Positions 26,778-35,267 of a stretch of DNA of 64,000 nucleotides are shown here, piece after piece. The DNA is taken from contig NZ_NRGW01000001.1 of the NCBI RefSeq assembly GCF_002332255.1, positions 3,162,001 through 3,226,000 on the forward strand. The letters run 5' to 3'. The notes below the pieces were generated by a model, which saw only the letters and a program-made list of their open reading frames with translations, was not told where the DNA came from and ran no database searches. The translations under genes were made by a program, and so were the position numbers. Origin of the DNA: Halomonas sp. JB37 (GTDB taxonomy: Bacteria; Pseudomonadota; Gammaproteobacteria; Pseudomonadales; Halomonadaceae). Position 1 is the stretch's first letter. Each line of letters opens with the position of its first letter.

Positions 26778-27479
26778 TTAAGGCTGTCGGTAATCCGCTA
26801 TTAGCGCGCCATTCTTCAGCGTTTCAGTCTCGTGCATAGGCTCACGCCACTGCTCTTCAAGCGCAGACTGATACCACGCCCGCATGGCAGGCAGCGCAAG
26901 TAAATGCTCGACATAAGCCTTAGCGTCTTCACTAACCGGCAGATTAAACGTCTGAACGCGAAACGCCACCGGGGCATAAAAAGCATCCACCGCGGTGAAG
27001 TTTGCGCCCGCCAAATAAGGCCCGCCAAAGCGCTCAAGCCCCTGCTGCCAAAGCGTATCCAAGCGAGCAACATCGGCTTTAAGGTTGTCCGACAATCCCT
27101 TTAGCTCAACGCGCACGCCGCAATTCATTGAACAATCGTCACGCAGGGCACCAAAACCGCTGTGCATTTCAGCGGCAGCAGAGCGCGCCCAGGCACGTGC
27201 GAGCTTATCCGATGGCCACACCGCTTTATGGTGCTCGGCTAAGTACTCAATAATAGCGAGCGAATCCCATATCGCCAGCTCGCCACTGGCCGTCATATCG
27301 ACTAAGCAAGGCACTAAGCCTGAGGGTGAAAAACGCAGGAAGGTGTCACGACTTTCACCCAAGCCACCTTCAAACGGCATGAGATGTTCATTAAACGGAA
27401 TGTCTAGAACCTTCATCAATACCCATGGGCGCAGCGACCAGGACGAGTAATTCTTATTGGCGATATAAAGATCAAACAT
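26778..27479 (-). CDS. Glutathione S-transferase family protein
   Basis: This is a two-domain GST of about 233 residues. The N-terminal thioredoxin-like half has NKNYSSWSLRPWVLMKVL with a catalytic Ser-type region, then PSGLVPCLVD, in which the cis-Pro loop contacts glutathione, and IWDSLAIIEYL. The helical C-terminal half contains FTAVDAFYAPVAFR. The ATG at 27479 follows a TGAGGTG site. The substrate is unknown. Confidence 0.9.
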   Translation of the reverse strand: MFDLYIANKNYSSWSLRPWVLMKVLDIPFNEHLMPFEGGLGESRDTFLRFSPSGLVPCLVDMTASGELAIWDSLAIIEYLAEHHKAVWPSDKLARAWARSAAAEMHSGFGALRDDCSMNCGVRVELKGLSDNLKADVARLDTLWQQGLERFGGPYLAGANFTAVDAFYAPVAFRVQTFNLPVSEDAKAYVEHLLALPAMRAWYQSALEEQWREPMHETETLKNGALIADYRQP

Positions 27480-27533
27480 GCACACCTCAGTTTATATAGA
27501 GACTGAACGACAATTGATGCCATAAACACGCAC

Positions 27534-27578
27534 AAACCTAGTAAAAATAAACCTAGCAAACACAAATCTAGTAAAAAC
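27534..27578. repeat. Three 15-bp imperfect direct repeats before gntP
   Basis: The unit AAACCTAGTAAAAAT recurs at 27534, 27549 and 27564 with two or three changes per copy. It lies in the 276-base gap between the divergent GST and gntP genes. It may be a drifted duplication or binding array. Confidence 0.6.
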
Positions 27579-27709
27579 AGCCGTATCGGCGCACATCCTA
27601 TGTCTATCTGTTTAGCAGAATTGCTGTCGCCGGACTAGTGATTATCTCAACGCCGTTGCCCGTCCATTTAAACCAAGGTCGTGTATCCAGCCAGCATTCA
27701 AGCTGTAAA

Positions 27710-27725
27710 ATGTTACCGATAACAT
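27710..27725. promoter_or_regulatory. GntR-type operator upstream of gntP-idnO-idnD
   Basis: ATGTTACCGATAACAT is a palindrome with one central asymmetry and matches the E. coli GntR site. It sits 37 bases before the gntP ATG, in a good position to block transcription. Confidence 0.8.
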
Positions 27726-27761
27726 CGACAGTCATTAGCCTTACTTTTTCGGAGCGCTCGC

Positions 27762-29141
27762 ATGAATGGATGGACTCAGACGATGTCCGCAGGACCACTG
27801 CTAAGCATTGCCGCAGTGGCTGTCTTATCCCTTTTGGTGTTAATCATCAGGTTTAAAATGCACGCCTTCTTGGCGTTGATGCTGGTGAGCCTGCTCACCG
27901 CACTAGCTACCCAAATACCTATTGACGCCATTGTGCCCACGCTGGTGAATAGTTTCGGTGGCACGCTAGGGGCCGTTGCGCTGCTTGTCGGCCTGGGTGC
28001 GATGCTTGGCAAGCTTGTCGAGCATTCGGGGGGCGCGAAGGCGCTTTCTGACAAAATGATTGAGGTCTTTGGCGAAAAGCGCGCGCCGTTTGCACTGGGT
28101 ATCGCCTCGCTGCTAATGGGTTTTCCCATTTTCTTTGACGCTGGCTTAATCGTCATGCTGCCGATTATCTTTGCGGTATCGCGCCGTTTAGGCGGCCCGA
28201 TACTGCTTTACGCCATGCCTGCGGCCGCGGCATTCTCGGTTATGCATGTTTTCTTGCCCCCTCATCCAGGCCCGGTGAGCGCGTCGGAACTGTACAATGC
28301 CAACCTAGGCCTCCTTCTGCTAACCGGCGTGATAATTGCCTTCCCACTCTGGTGGATCTCAGGCTACATGTGGGGAAAAGTTGTCGCGAAACGCCATCCG
28401 TTCCCGCTGAGTAAGGGACTGTTTGGCGACATTAGCGACGACGAAGTGACCAATCCGCCTTCCGTTGGTGTGGTGATCAGCATGCTGATGCTGCCACTTG
28501 TACTGATCTTTATGAACACCGGCCTTAACTCGCTGCGCTCCATCGGCGCGGTTGACAGCGACCAACTGTGGTTTCAGCTGCTTTCAGCGCTCGGCAATAC
28601 GCCTATCGCACTGCTCATTTCAACGTTAGTAGCCATGTTAGTGCTGGGCCGTCGCCAAGGAATGGAAGGCAATGCGTTAGAAAAAGTGCTCGATTCCTCG
28701 CTCGGGCCGATTTGCTCGGTGGTGCTGATTACCGGCGCTGGCGGCATGTTCGGTGGCGTGCTGCGCGCATCGGGCATTGGCGATGCGCTATCCAGCTCGT
28801 TAAGCGATATTGGCCTGCCTATCATCCTGGCGGCCTATGTAATTGCAGTGATTATGCGTCTCGCCCAAGGGTCGGCAACGGTCGCACTGGTAACGGCGGC
28901 GGGGCTAATGGCGCCCGCCGTGATTGGCGGTGATTTCACCTCAATGCAAGTAGTGGCGATTACGTTAGCCACGGCCGCAGGCTCCGTGTTTGCAGGCCAC
29001 GTGAATGATTCAGGCTTCTGGCTAGTGGGTCGGCTGCTCGGTATGGATGTCAAAACAACGCTGAAAACGTGGACCGTCCAGCAGGCCCTTGAGTCAGTGG
29101 TCGGCTTTATCTTCGCGTATATCATTTTCATGATGTTTTAG
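27762..29141 (+). CDS. Gluconate/idonate proton symporter, GntP family
   Basis: This is an inner-membrane transporter of 459 residues with about 12-14 hydrophobic segments. GntP-family motifs are visible: GGTLGAVALLVGLGAMLGKL, FFDAGLIVMLPI and the C-terminal GHVNDSGFW. CGGAG lies eight bases before the ATG. It starts an operon with the 5-keto reductase and the idonate dehydrogenase and carries a GntR-type operator, so gluconate, idonate or 5-ketogluconate are the likely substrates. Confidence 0.93.
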   Translation: MNGWTQTMSAGPLLSIAAVAVLSLLVLIIRFKMHAFLALMLVSLLTALATQIPIDAIVPTLVNSFGGTLGAVALLVGLGAMLGKLVEHSGGAKALSDKMIEVFGEKRAPFALGIASLLMGFPIFFDAGLIVMLPIIFAVSRRLGGPILLYAMPAAAAFSVMHVFLPPHPGPVSASELYNANLGLLLLTGVIIAFPLWWISGYMWGKVVAKRHPFPLSKGLFGDISDDEVTNPPSVGVVISMLMLPLVLIFMNTGLNSLRSIGAVDSDQLWFQLLSALGNTPIALLISTLVAMLVLGRRQGMEGNALEKVLDSSLGPICSVVLITGAGGMFGGVLRASGIGDALSSSLSDIGLPIILAAYVIAVIMRLAQGSATVALVTAAGLMAPAVIGGDFTSMQVVAITLATAAGSVFAGHVNDSGFWLVGRLLGMDVKTTLKTWTVQQALESVVGFIFAYIIFMMF

Positions 29142-29150
29142 GTGACCACT

Positions 29151-29921
29151 ATGAAGCAGGCACTTTTCGATATTAGCGACCGCTTAGCGCTGGTCACCGG
29201 CTCTTCTAGAGGGCTTGGCAATGCTCTCGCAAGAGGATTGGCACACCAGGGCGCGCGGGTCATCCTACACGGGCGTGATCTAGACAAAGTGAAGGCAGAA
29301 GCAGATAAAGTGGCGCAAGACACAGGAGCCACCGTTGAAGCGATCAGTTTCGATGTCACCGATGCTAATGCTACCAAGCAGGCGCTTGAAACACTGATTG
29401 ATAACTACGGAACGCCGGATATTCTGATCAATAATGCCGGGCTTCAGCGCCGCGCACCGTTCAATGAGTTTGACACTGCTGATTGGGATGCTCTTATCGC
29501 GACCAATCTGTCGAGTTTATTTTATGTTTCCCGCGCCTTAACGCCTGCTATGAGCGAACGCGGCTCCGGCAAAATCATTAACATCGGCTCCGTGCAGTCT
29601 AAACTTGCCAGAGAAACCATCGCGCCTTACTCCGCCACAAAAGGCGGCGTTGCGCTACTGACACAGGGCATGGCCGCGGATTTGGCCCGTTTCAATATCC
29701 AGGTCAACTGTATTTCTCCCGGCTATTTCAAGACCGAAATGAATACCGCTTTGTGGCAAGACCCAGCCTTTAACCAATGGGTCGAAAAGCGTACGCCAGC
29801 CCAGCGCTGGGGGCATTTCGACGAGCTGGTGGGCACGCTTATCTATCTCTGCTCGGGCGCCTCAAGTTTCGTTTCGGGGCAAAATATTTTCGTCGATGGC
29901 GGGATGACCTCGGTCGTATAA
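29151..29921 (+). CDS. idnO: Gluconate 5-dehydrogenase (5-keto-gluconate reductase), SDR family
   Basis: This is a short-chain dehydrogenase that interconverts 5-ketogluconate and gluconate. The cofactor motif TGSSRGLGNAL is near residue 15, the active-site Ser is in NIGSVQSKL, and the Tyr-Lys pair is in YSATKGG. Length is 256 residues. The ATG at 29151 has AGGTGA six bases upstream. A GTG three codons earlier touches the gntP stop. It lies between gntP and idnD, the same functional set as the E. coli idn operon. Confidence 0.9.
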   Translation: MKQALFDISDRLALVTGSSRGLGNALARGLAHQGARVILHGRDLDKVKAEADKVAQDTGATVEAISFDVTDANATKQALETLIDNYGTPDILINNAGLQRRAPFNEFDTADWDALIATNLSSLFYVSRALTPAMSERGSGKIINIGSVQSKLARETIAPYSATKGGVALLTQGMAADLARFNIQVNCISPGYFKTEMNTALWQDPAFNQWVEKRTPAQRWGHFDELVGTLIYLCSGASSFVSGQNIFVDGGMTSVV

Positions 29922-29953
29922 CTGCCCAGACCTTCCCTTTAGGAAGCAGCGCC

Positions 29954-30964
29954 ATGCAAGCATTAGTCATTCACGGTAAGCAAGATCTACGGGAAGAAAG
30001 CATTACACTGCCCGCATTAGCCTCTGGAAAAGTACGTTTGCGTATGTCTTTCGGCGGCATCTGCGGCTCAGATCTTCACTACTATCATGAGGGAGCCAAT
30101 GGCGCTTTTGTGATTCGTGAACCAATGATTCCCGGCCACGAGATGTCGGGAATCGTCGAGGAAGACCCTAGCGGGCAATGGCCGCAGGGAACCCCGGTCA
30201 CGCTGCACCCTGCAACATTTGGCAACAGCCAGCCCGGCATCGAAGACAAGCCGCACCTGTGGCCCAATGGTGCTTATCTAGGCTCTGCCTCTACCTGGCC
30301 GCATACGCAGGGTGGCATGAGCCAGTTTTTAGATGCCGATATCAGTATGCTAAGGGCACTGCCTGATACCTTGCCTCTGGCGCGCGCCGCCCTAGCAGAG
30401 CCCTTATCCGTGGGCTTGCATGGCATCCAGGTAGCCGGCGGGGTCGATCAAAAGCGCGTATTGGTATGCGGTGCGGGGCCCATTGGCTTGCTCGCCGCAG
30501 CGGCAGCGCTTGCCAAAGGGGCCCGCGAAGTTTGCATTACCGACGTTCTGGATGGCCCGCTATCCCGCGCCCGCAAACTGGGGGTGCATAGCACTATTCA
30601 GGTAGGCACGGATGAGCTGCCTCAAGAAGCTTTTGATGTGGTGCTTGAGTGCACCGGCGTTCCCGCATCGATCAACAGCGCTATTCTCGCCGTACGTCGT
30701 GCAGGCGTTATCGTTCAAATAGGCATGATGCCTGCAACGCCACAGCCGATTGCGCTAGCGTCATTGATTTCAAAAGAGGCTCAGCTGAGGGGCTGCTTCC
30801 GTTTCAACGATGAAATTGATGAAGCCATCAGGCTGCTCGCTGCCGATGCCCGCTTCGATAGCGTCATCACTCACGTGCTGCCTGCCAAAGATGCCCAGCA
30901 CGCATTTTCAATTGCTAAAAATGCGCAAGTATCCGGCAAGGTGTTGATCGAGCTTTGGAAGTAA
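29954..30964 (+). CDS. idnD: L-idonate 5-dehydrogenase, MDR family
   Basis: This medium-chain dehydrogenase oxidises L-idonate to 5-ketogluconate. The catalytic zinc site is visible (GICGSDLHYY and IPGHEMSG), and the nucleotide-binding motif VLVCGAGPIGLLAA lies at about residue 170. Length is 336 residues from the ATG at 29954, which has AGGAAG upstream. Oddly, the lobe that normally carries four structural-zinc cysteines (about residues 90-115) has none. A much longer open frame upstream overlaps idnO and is not the real start. Confidence 0.88.
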   Translation: MQALVIHGKQDLREESITLPALASGKVRLRMSFGGICGSDLHYYHEGANGAFVIREPMIPGHEMSGIVEEDPSGQWPQGTPVTLHPATFGNSQPGIEDKPHLWPNGAYLGSASTWPHTQGGMSQFLDADISMLRALPDTLPLARAALAEPLSVGLHGIQVAGGVDQKRVLVCGAGPIGLLAAAAALAKGAREVCITDVLDGPLSRARKLGVHSTIQVGTDELPQEAFDVVLECTGVPASINSAILAVRRAGVIVQIGMMPATPQPIALASLISKEAQLRGCFRFNDEIDEAIRLLAADARFDSVITHVLPAKDAQHAFSIAKNAQVSGKVLIELWK

Positions 30965-30983
30965 CAGAGCAATGATCAGGCAA

Positions 30984-31004
30984 GGCAAGCCTTGATGGCT
31001 TGCC
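30984..31004. terminator. Hairpin between convergent idnD and LysE-type genes
   Basis: GGCAAGCC and GGCTTGCC form an eight-base stem around TTGAT, shared by the two convergent genes. No T run is seen on either side. Confidence 0.5.
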
Positions 31005-31006
31005 GG

Positions 31007-31633
31007 CTAACGCGCCGCTTGAGCTAACGTATTACCCCCCAACCCCATCAATATGCCGCCACCGACCCGCTGAATGAGCGTAGAAGAACCTTTAGAGTGC
31101 TGCAGCCATGCCCGTAGCGGGCTAGCAAGCAGCACTACCATGATATCTGCAGAAGAAAACAGCAGATTGGTAGCAATGCCTAACCAGAGCAGTTGCCATG
31201 CCACCGGCATAACGCTTTCAGGCTGCACAAACTGAGGCAAAAACGCCACAAAGAAGAGCGCAGTTTTAGGGTTGAGCACTTCAACCAAAAAACTATCGCG
31301 CAGCACGCGCCTTGTCTTTGCCAGCGGCACCTCAACGTCATGGGCCCCAATCCCCTGTTTCCATAACCGTAACCCCATCCACAGCAAGTAGAGCCCGCCA
31401 ATCACCTTCATGGCTATGTAAGCAGGAGGAACTGCCGCAAATAAAAGTGCCAAGCCAAGAGCGGCAGCGATTACGTGGATATAACACCCCATATGCACGC
31501 CGATGACAGCTGACCACCCTGCGCGTCGGCCTCGCCCAAGCGTTTGCGCTGCGGTATACAGCATCGCAGGACCAGGAAGGTAGGCAAAACCAAGCGTGGC
31601 GATTAAAAATGCGGCCCACTGCATAAATGGCAT
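31007..31633 (-). CDS. LysE/RhtB-family amino acid exporter
   Basis: This is an inner-membrane exporter of about 208 residues with six hydrophobic segments. The N-terminal LGFAYLPGPAMLYTAAQTLGRG and the internal FLVEVLNPKTALFFVAFLPQF are signature regions of RhtB/LysE proteins. A start three codons in (31624) is equally possible, as neither has a good ribosome site. Substrate unknown. Confidence 0.9.
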   Translation of the reverse strand: MPFMQWAAFLIATLGFAYLPGPAMLYTAAQTLGRGRRAGWSAVIGVHMGCYIHVIAAALGLALLFAAVPPAYIAMKVIGGLYLLWMGLRLWKQGIGAHDVEVPLAKTRRVLRDSFLVEVLNPKTALFFVAFLPQFVQPESVMPVAWQLLWLGIATNLLFSSADIMVVLLASPLRAWLQHSKGSSTLIQRVGGGILMGLGGNTLAQAAR

Positions 31634-31656
31634 CCCAATAACGTTAGAAATAAAAC

Positions 31657-31680
31657 GGGGGTGACGCCGGCGTCACCCCC
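31657..31680 (-). terminator. Terminator of the acyl-CoA degradation operon
   Basis: A perfect 24-base palindrome (12-base GC-rich arms, GGGGGTGACGCC and complement) is followed on the minus strand by CGTTTTATTTC. It lies 56 bases past the enoyl-CoA hydratase stop. Confidence 0.85.
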
Positions 31681-31736
31681 ACTCCCAGTCAAAATTTATT
31701 AACCAAATGCTTATAAGCAGACCTTAAAGCGAGATG

Positions 31737-32510
31737 TTAAAAGTTAGCTTTGCGCTTTTCTACAAAGGCGCTCATACCTTCTTTCTGTTCTTCACCGGCG
31801 AAACAGAGGGCAAACAGGCTCGTTTCCAGCGCCAGCGCGCTATCAAGGTCTTGGTCTAATCCATCGTGAACCGCTTGTTTAGCGCCGCGCACGGACTGCG
31901 GGCCATTGCCTTTAAGCTGCTTGGTGAGTTCTTCGACGTAGCTCTCCAGCTCAGCCTGCGGCATTACTCGGTTAACGAGCCCGATACGCAGTGCTTCTTG
32001 GGCATCAATCTTACGACCCGTGGTGACAAGGTCAATCGCCATGGCGGGGCCAACGCGACGCGGCAAGCGCTGGGTGCCACCAAAGCCGGGGATCACACCC
32101 AGCAGCACTTCTGGCTGCCCAAACACGGCGTTATCGCTGGCTACGGCCCAGTCGCAGGCCAGTGCCAATTCGCAGCCGCCGCCAAGGCAAAACCCGTTTA
32201 CCAGCGCGACCACCGGCACTGGCAATGTCTCTAAGCGTTTAATCGTGCGCAGCGCTTGGCTGGCAAATGCTCGCGCCTCTTCAGGCGTTTTTTCACGCAT
32301 CTCGGTAATATCGGCTCCCGCCACGAAGGATTTCTCGCCCGCCCCCGTAATCAGCACCGCGCGTAAACCCGGGTGAGCTTCCAGCGCCACTAAATGGGCT
32401 TCTAATGCGGCGAGCACTTCGCTGTTTAGCGCATTGAGCGCCTTAGGACGATTAATGGTTAATCGCACCATTCCATCGTTATCAACTTTCTCAATCACTG
32501 ACTCACTCAT
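31737..32510 (-). CDS. Enoyl-CoA hydratase
   Basis: This crotonase-fold enzyme hydrates 2-enoyl-CoA to 3-hydroxyacyl-CoA. Both catalytic glutamates are present, one in LGGGCELALACD and one in FGQPEVLLG, and the oxyanion hole is formed around FVAGADITEM. It has 257 residues from the ATG at 32510 with AAGGAG six bases upstream. As last gene of an operon with an acyl-CoA dehydrogenase, a ligase and a 3-hydroxyacyl-CoA dehydrogenase, it completes a beta-oxidation set. Confidence 0.94.
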   Translation of the reverse strand: MSESVIEKVDNDGMVRLTINRPKALNALNSEVLAALEAHLVALEAHPGLRAVLITGAGEKSFVAGADITEMREKTPEEARAFASQALRTIKRLETLPVPVVALVNGFCLGGGCELALACDWAVASDNAVFGQPEVLLGVIPGFGGTQRLPRRVGPAMAIDLVTTGRKIDAQEALRIGLVNRVMPQAELESYVEELTKQLKGNGPQSVRGAKQAVHDGLDQDLDSALALETSLFALCFAGEEQKEGMSAFVEKRKANF

Positions 32511-32655
32511 GGCGGGCTCCTTAATTGTTATGGGCATACGCTGTTATATCGTAGCCAGAAAAATACCACTCAACCCTAGCGAACGCTTGGTTGAGTGGCA
32601 ATGACTTATTTATGCAGCCTTTCCCGGCTTAGCATTGAGACCATCCAGCTCTCAA

Positions 32656-33504
32656 TTAATCGTAGTGGTAAAAGCCGCGGCCGGTTTTTCGACCGAGATA
32701 GCCTGCGGCTACCATGCGTTTAAGCAGCGGGCACGGGCGATATTTGGGGTCGCCAAAGCCTTCTTGAAGCACGTTCATAATCGCTAAACAGACATCTAGG
32801 CCAATCAGGTCTGCCAGCGCTAGCGGCCCCATGGGATGTGCGGCACCTAGCTTCATGGCGTCATCAACTGCTTCTGGGGTGGCGGTACCCTCTTGAACAA
32901 TAAACGCCGCCTCGTTGATCATCGGCACTAGTAAGCGGTTCACTGCAAAGCCCGGCGCATCGCCCACCGGCACGGCGGTTTTGCCTAATGCCTTGGCAAG
33001 CTGCTCGATACGCTCAACGGTAGCGTCAGAGGTCTGCTCGGCGCGAATCACTTCTACCAATTTGAGCACCGGCACGGGGTTAAAGAAGTGCATGCCTACC
33101 ACGCGTTCGGGATGTTCGCACACCGCCGCCAAGCGGGTGAGCGACAGCGATGAGGTATTGGAGGCCAAAATAGCCGTGCTGTTCAATTGGCTTAGATCGC
33201 GAAAAAGCGTCTCTTTGAGTGCTGGCTGCTCAGGCGCTGCCTCAATAATCACCGCACAGTCGCTAAGCGCCTGTAACGAGGTCGTGGTCGAGAGGCGCGC
33301 CAAAGCGGCCTTTTTATCTGCCTCCGTGATCTTTTCTTTAGCAACCAGCTTGGCTAAGCCTTTGTCGACGTTCGCTTCGGCGCGACCCAGCTGCTCTTCG
33401 GCCACATCAAAAAGACGTACCGTAAACCCGCTGGCGGCCACTACCTGGGCAATCCCCTGCCCCATCGTACCCGCGCCGACGATGCCAATTAGTTGGTCAC
33501 TCAT
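32656..33504 (-). CDS. 3-hydroxybutyryl-CoA dehydrogenase (PaaH/Hbd-like)
   Basis: This is an NAD-dependent 3-hydroxyacyl-CoA dehydrogenase. The Rossmann motif is [14 protein letters not shown] at the N terminus. The catalytic His and neighbourhood are [14 protein letters not shown], followed by [15 protein letters not shown] and the C-terminal helical domain [12 protein letters not shown]. Length is 282 residues. GGAGAAAGTG lies before the ATG. Co-directional with the ligase, 22 bases downstream of it. Confidence 0.94.
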   Translation of the reverse strand: MSDQLIGIVGAGTMGQGIAQVVAASGFTVRLFDVAEEQLGRAEANVDKGLAKLVAKEKITEADKKAALARLSTTTSLQALSDCAVIIEAAPEQPALKETLFRDLSQLNSTAILASNTSSLSLTRLAAVCEHPERVVGMHFFNPVPVLKLVEVIRAEQTSDATVERIEQLAKALGKTAVPVGDAPGFAVNRLLVPMINEAAFIVQEGTATPEAVDDAMKLGAAHPMGPLALADLIGLDVCLAIMNVLQEGFGDPKYRPCPLLKRMVAAGYLGRKTGRGFYHYD

Positions 33505-33526
33505 TCACTTTCTCCTTAATCCACTA

Positions 33527-35155
33527 TCAATGATTTTTAGCTTCTTCACGCAATACGAATTTTTGTATCTTACCCGTTGAGGTTTTCGGCAGTTCGCTGA
33601 AAATCACCGTCTTAGGCACTTTGTAGCCCGCCAAACGTTCGCGACAGTGGGCGATAATATCGGCCTCAGTGACTTCCCCGTAGCCGACTTTCAGCTTCAC
33701 AAATGCACAGGGCGTTTCGCCCCACTTCTCGTCGGGCTTAGCCACCACCGCCGCCTCTTCAACGGCAGGATGGCCGTAAATAGCGTCTTCTACTTCGATG
33801 GTCGAGATGTTTTCACCACCGGAAATAATGATGTCTTTAGAGCGGTCTTTGATCTCGATATAGCCATCCGGGTGCCACACAGCCAAATCGCCGGTGTGAT
33901 ACCAACCACCCGCCAGCACCTGCTCGGTTGCCTCAGGGTTTTTTAAGTAGCCCTTCATCACGTTATTACCGCGCATCAGTATCTCACCCATGGTTTGACC
34001 GTCTTTGGAGACAGGTTCCATCGTGAGCGGGTCGGCCACGCATAGTGCTTCGAGCATGTGATAGCGCACACCCTGGCGAGCTTTTATTTTCGCCCGCGCC
34101 TCAAGCGGCAACTCATCCCACGCCTCACGCCAGGCACAAACGGTCACCGGCCCGTACACCTCGGTTAAGCCGTAAACGTGGGTAACCTCGATGCCTAGAG
34201 TTTCAACGCCAGCAATCACCGCGGCAGGCGGCGCAGCACCGGCGGTGGTAACTTTCACCGAATGATCGAACTGGCGCTTAGCTTCAGCGGGCAAATTGAC
34301 TAAGCCATTGAGAATAATCGGTGCGCCGCTGAAGTGGCTAACCTTTTCATCAGCAATCAGTTGCATAACCTTTTTAGGCTCGACACGGCGCAGGCACACG
34401 TTGACGCCTGCATTGGCGGCAATCGTCCATGGAAAACACCAGCCATTGCAGTGGAACATAGGCAGCGTCCACAGATAGATCGGGTGGTGGGGCATCGCCC
34501 ACTCCATAATATTGCTCACCGCGTTCAGGTAAGCGCCACGGTGGTGATAAACCACGCCCTTGGGTTTTCCCGTTGTGCCAGAGGTGTAGTTGAGTGAGAT
34601 CGCATTCCATTCATCCTCAGGTAGCTGATAAGCGAAATCGGCGTCACCTTCATTGAGTAGCGCTTCGTACTCAATCTCCCCAATACCGTCTATTTCACCC
34701 AGAAACGCCACGTCGGCCACATCGATGATCAGCGGCTTATGTTCAAGCGTGACAACGGCCTGCTGGATAACGTCAGCAAACTCGGGGTCCACCAGAATCG
34801 CCTTGGCTTCGCCATGCGCAAGCATGTAGCTGATCGCCTCAGCATCCAGGCGAATATTTAAGGTATTGAGCACACAGCCCGCTAGCGGCACGCCAAAATG
34901 CGCTTCAAACATAGCCGGAATATTAGGCAGCATGGCCGCCACCGTTTGACCCGGCTGAATACCACGCTGTTTGAGCGCAGAGGCAAGCTGGCGGCAGCGC
35001 GTCCAGGTTTCGCCCCAGGTGCGGCGAGTGCTGCCATGCACGATGGCGGGATAATCGGGGTAAATCGACGCCGAGCGCTCGATAAAGGTCAGCGGCGAAA
35101 GCGGCACGTGATTGGCAACGGTTTTGGGTAAGCCTTGCTCGAAGATAGCGCTCAT
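33527..35155 (-). CDS. AMP-forming acyl-CoA ligase
   Basis: This enzyme activates a carboxylic acid with ATP and CoA. The P-loop is LNYTSGTTGKPKGV, the A5 motif is HVYGLTEVYGP, the hinge region YIEIKDRSKDII, and the C-terminal catalytic lysine is in PKTSTGKIQKF. Length is 542 residues. AGGAG precedes the ATG. The family includes short/medium-chain and methylmercaptopropionate-CoA ligases. The substrate cannot be read from sequence alone, although operon partners include a DmdC-type dehydrogenase. Confidence 0.93.
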   Translation of the reverse strand: MSAIFEQGLPKTVANHVPLSPLTFIERSASIYPDYPAIVHGSTRRTWGETWTRCRQLASALKQRGIQPGQTVAAMLPNIPAMFEAHFGVPLAGCVLNTLNIRLDAEAISYMLAHGEAKAILVDPEFADVIQQAVVTLEHKPLIIDVADVAFLGEIDGIGEIEYEALLNEGDADFAYQLPEDEWNAISLNYTSGTTGKPKGVVYHHRGAYLNAVSNIMEWAMPHHPIYLWTLPMFHCNGWCFPWTIAANAGVNVCLRRVEPKKVMQLIADEKVSHFSGAPIILNGLVNLPAEAKRQFDHSVKVTTAGAAPPAAVIAGVETLGIEVTHVYGLTEVYGPVTVCAWREAWDELPLEARAKIKARQGVRYHMLEALCVADPLTMEPVSKDGQTMGEILMRGNNVMKGYLKNPEATEQVLAGGWYHTGDLAVWHPDGYIEIKDRSKDIIISGGENISTIEVEDAIYGHPAVEEAAVVAKPDEKWGETPCAFVKLKVGYGEVTEADIIAHCRERLAGYKVPKTVIFSELPKTSTGKIQKFVLREEAKNH

Positions 35156-35222
35156 AGTCGACTCCTACCTATTGTTATTAAAAGCGATCGTTTTAAATGC
35201 ATGTTTTGATAGCCTACAAACA

Positions 35223-35249
35223 GCGCCGCCGCCTTTAAGGCGGCGGCGC
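35223..35249 (-). terminator. GC-rich hairpin between the dehydrogenase and ligase genes
   Basis: Thirteen-base arms made almost wholly of G and C surround a single T (AAGGCGGCGGCGC and complement). On the minus strand it is followed by TGTTTGT. It lies inside the operon, 19 bases after the acyl-CoA dehydrogenase stop, so it may attenuate expression of the downstream genes. Confidence 0.65.
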
Positions 35250-35267
35250 GTAGCTATGTGATTCGCG

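Noticed and set aside
29777..29953. Longer N terminus of the idonate dehydrogenase
   Set aside because: It overlaps idnO on the same strand and carries no homologous sequence. The ATG at 29954 has its own ribosome site and begins right at the domain start.
33527..35155. Naming the AMP ligase dmdB
   Set aside because: The sequence shows only general family motifs, and its N terminus does not resemble the DmdB I remember, so no symbol is given.
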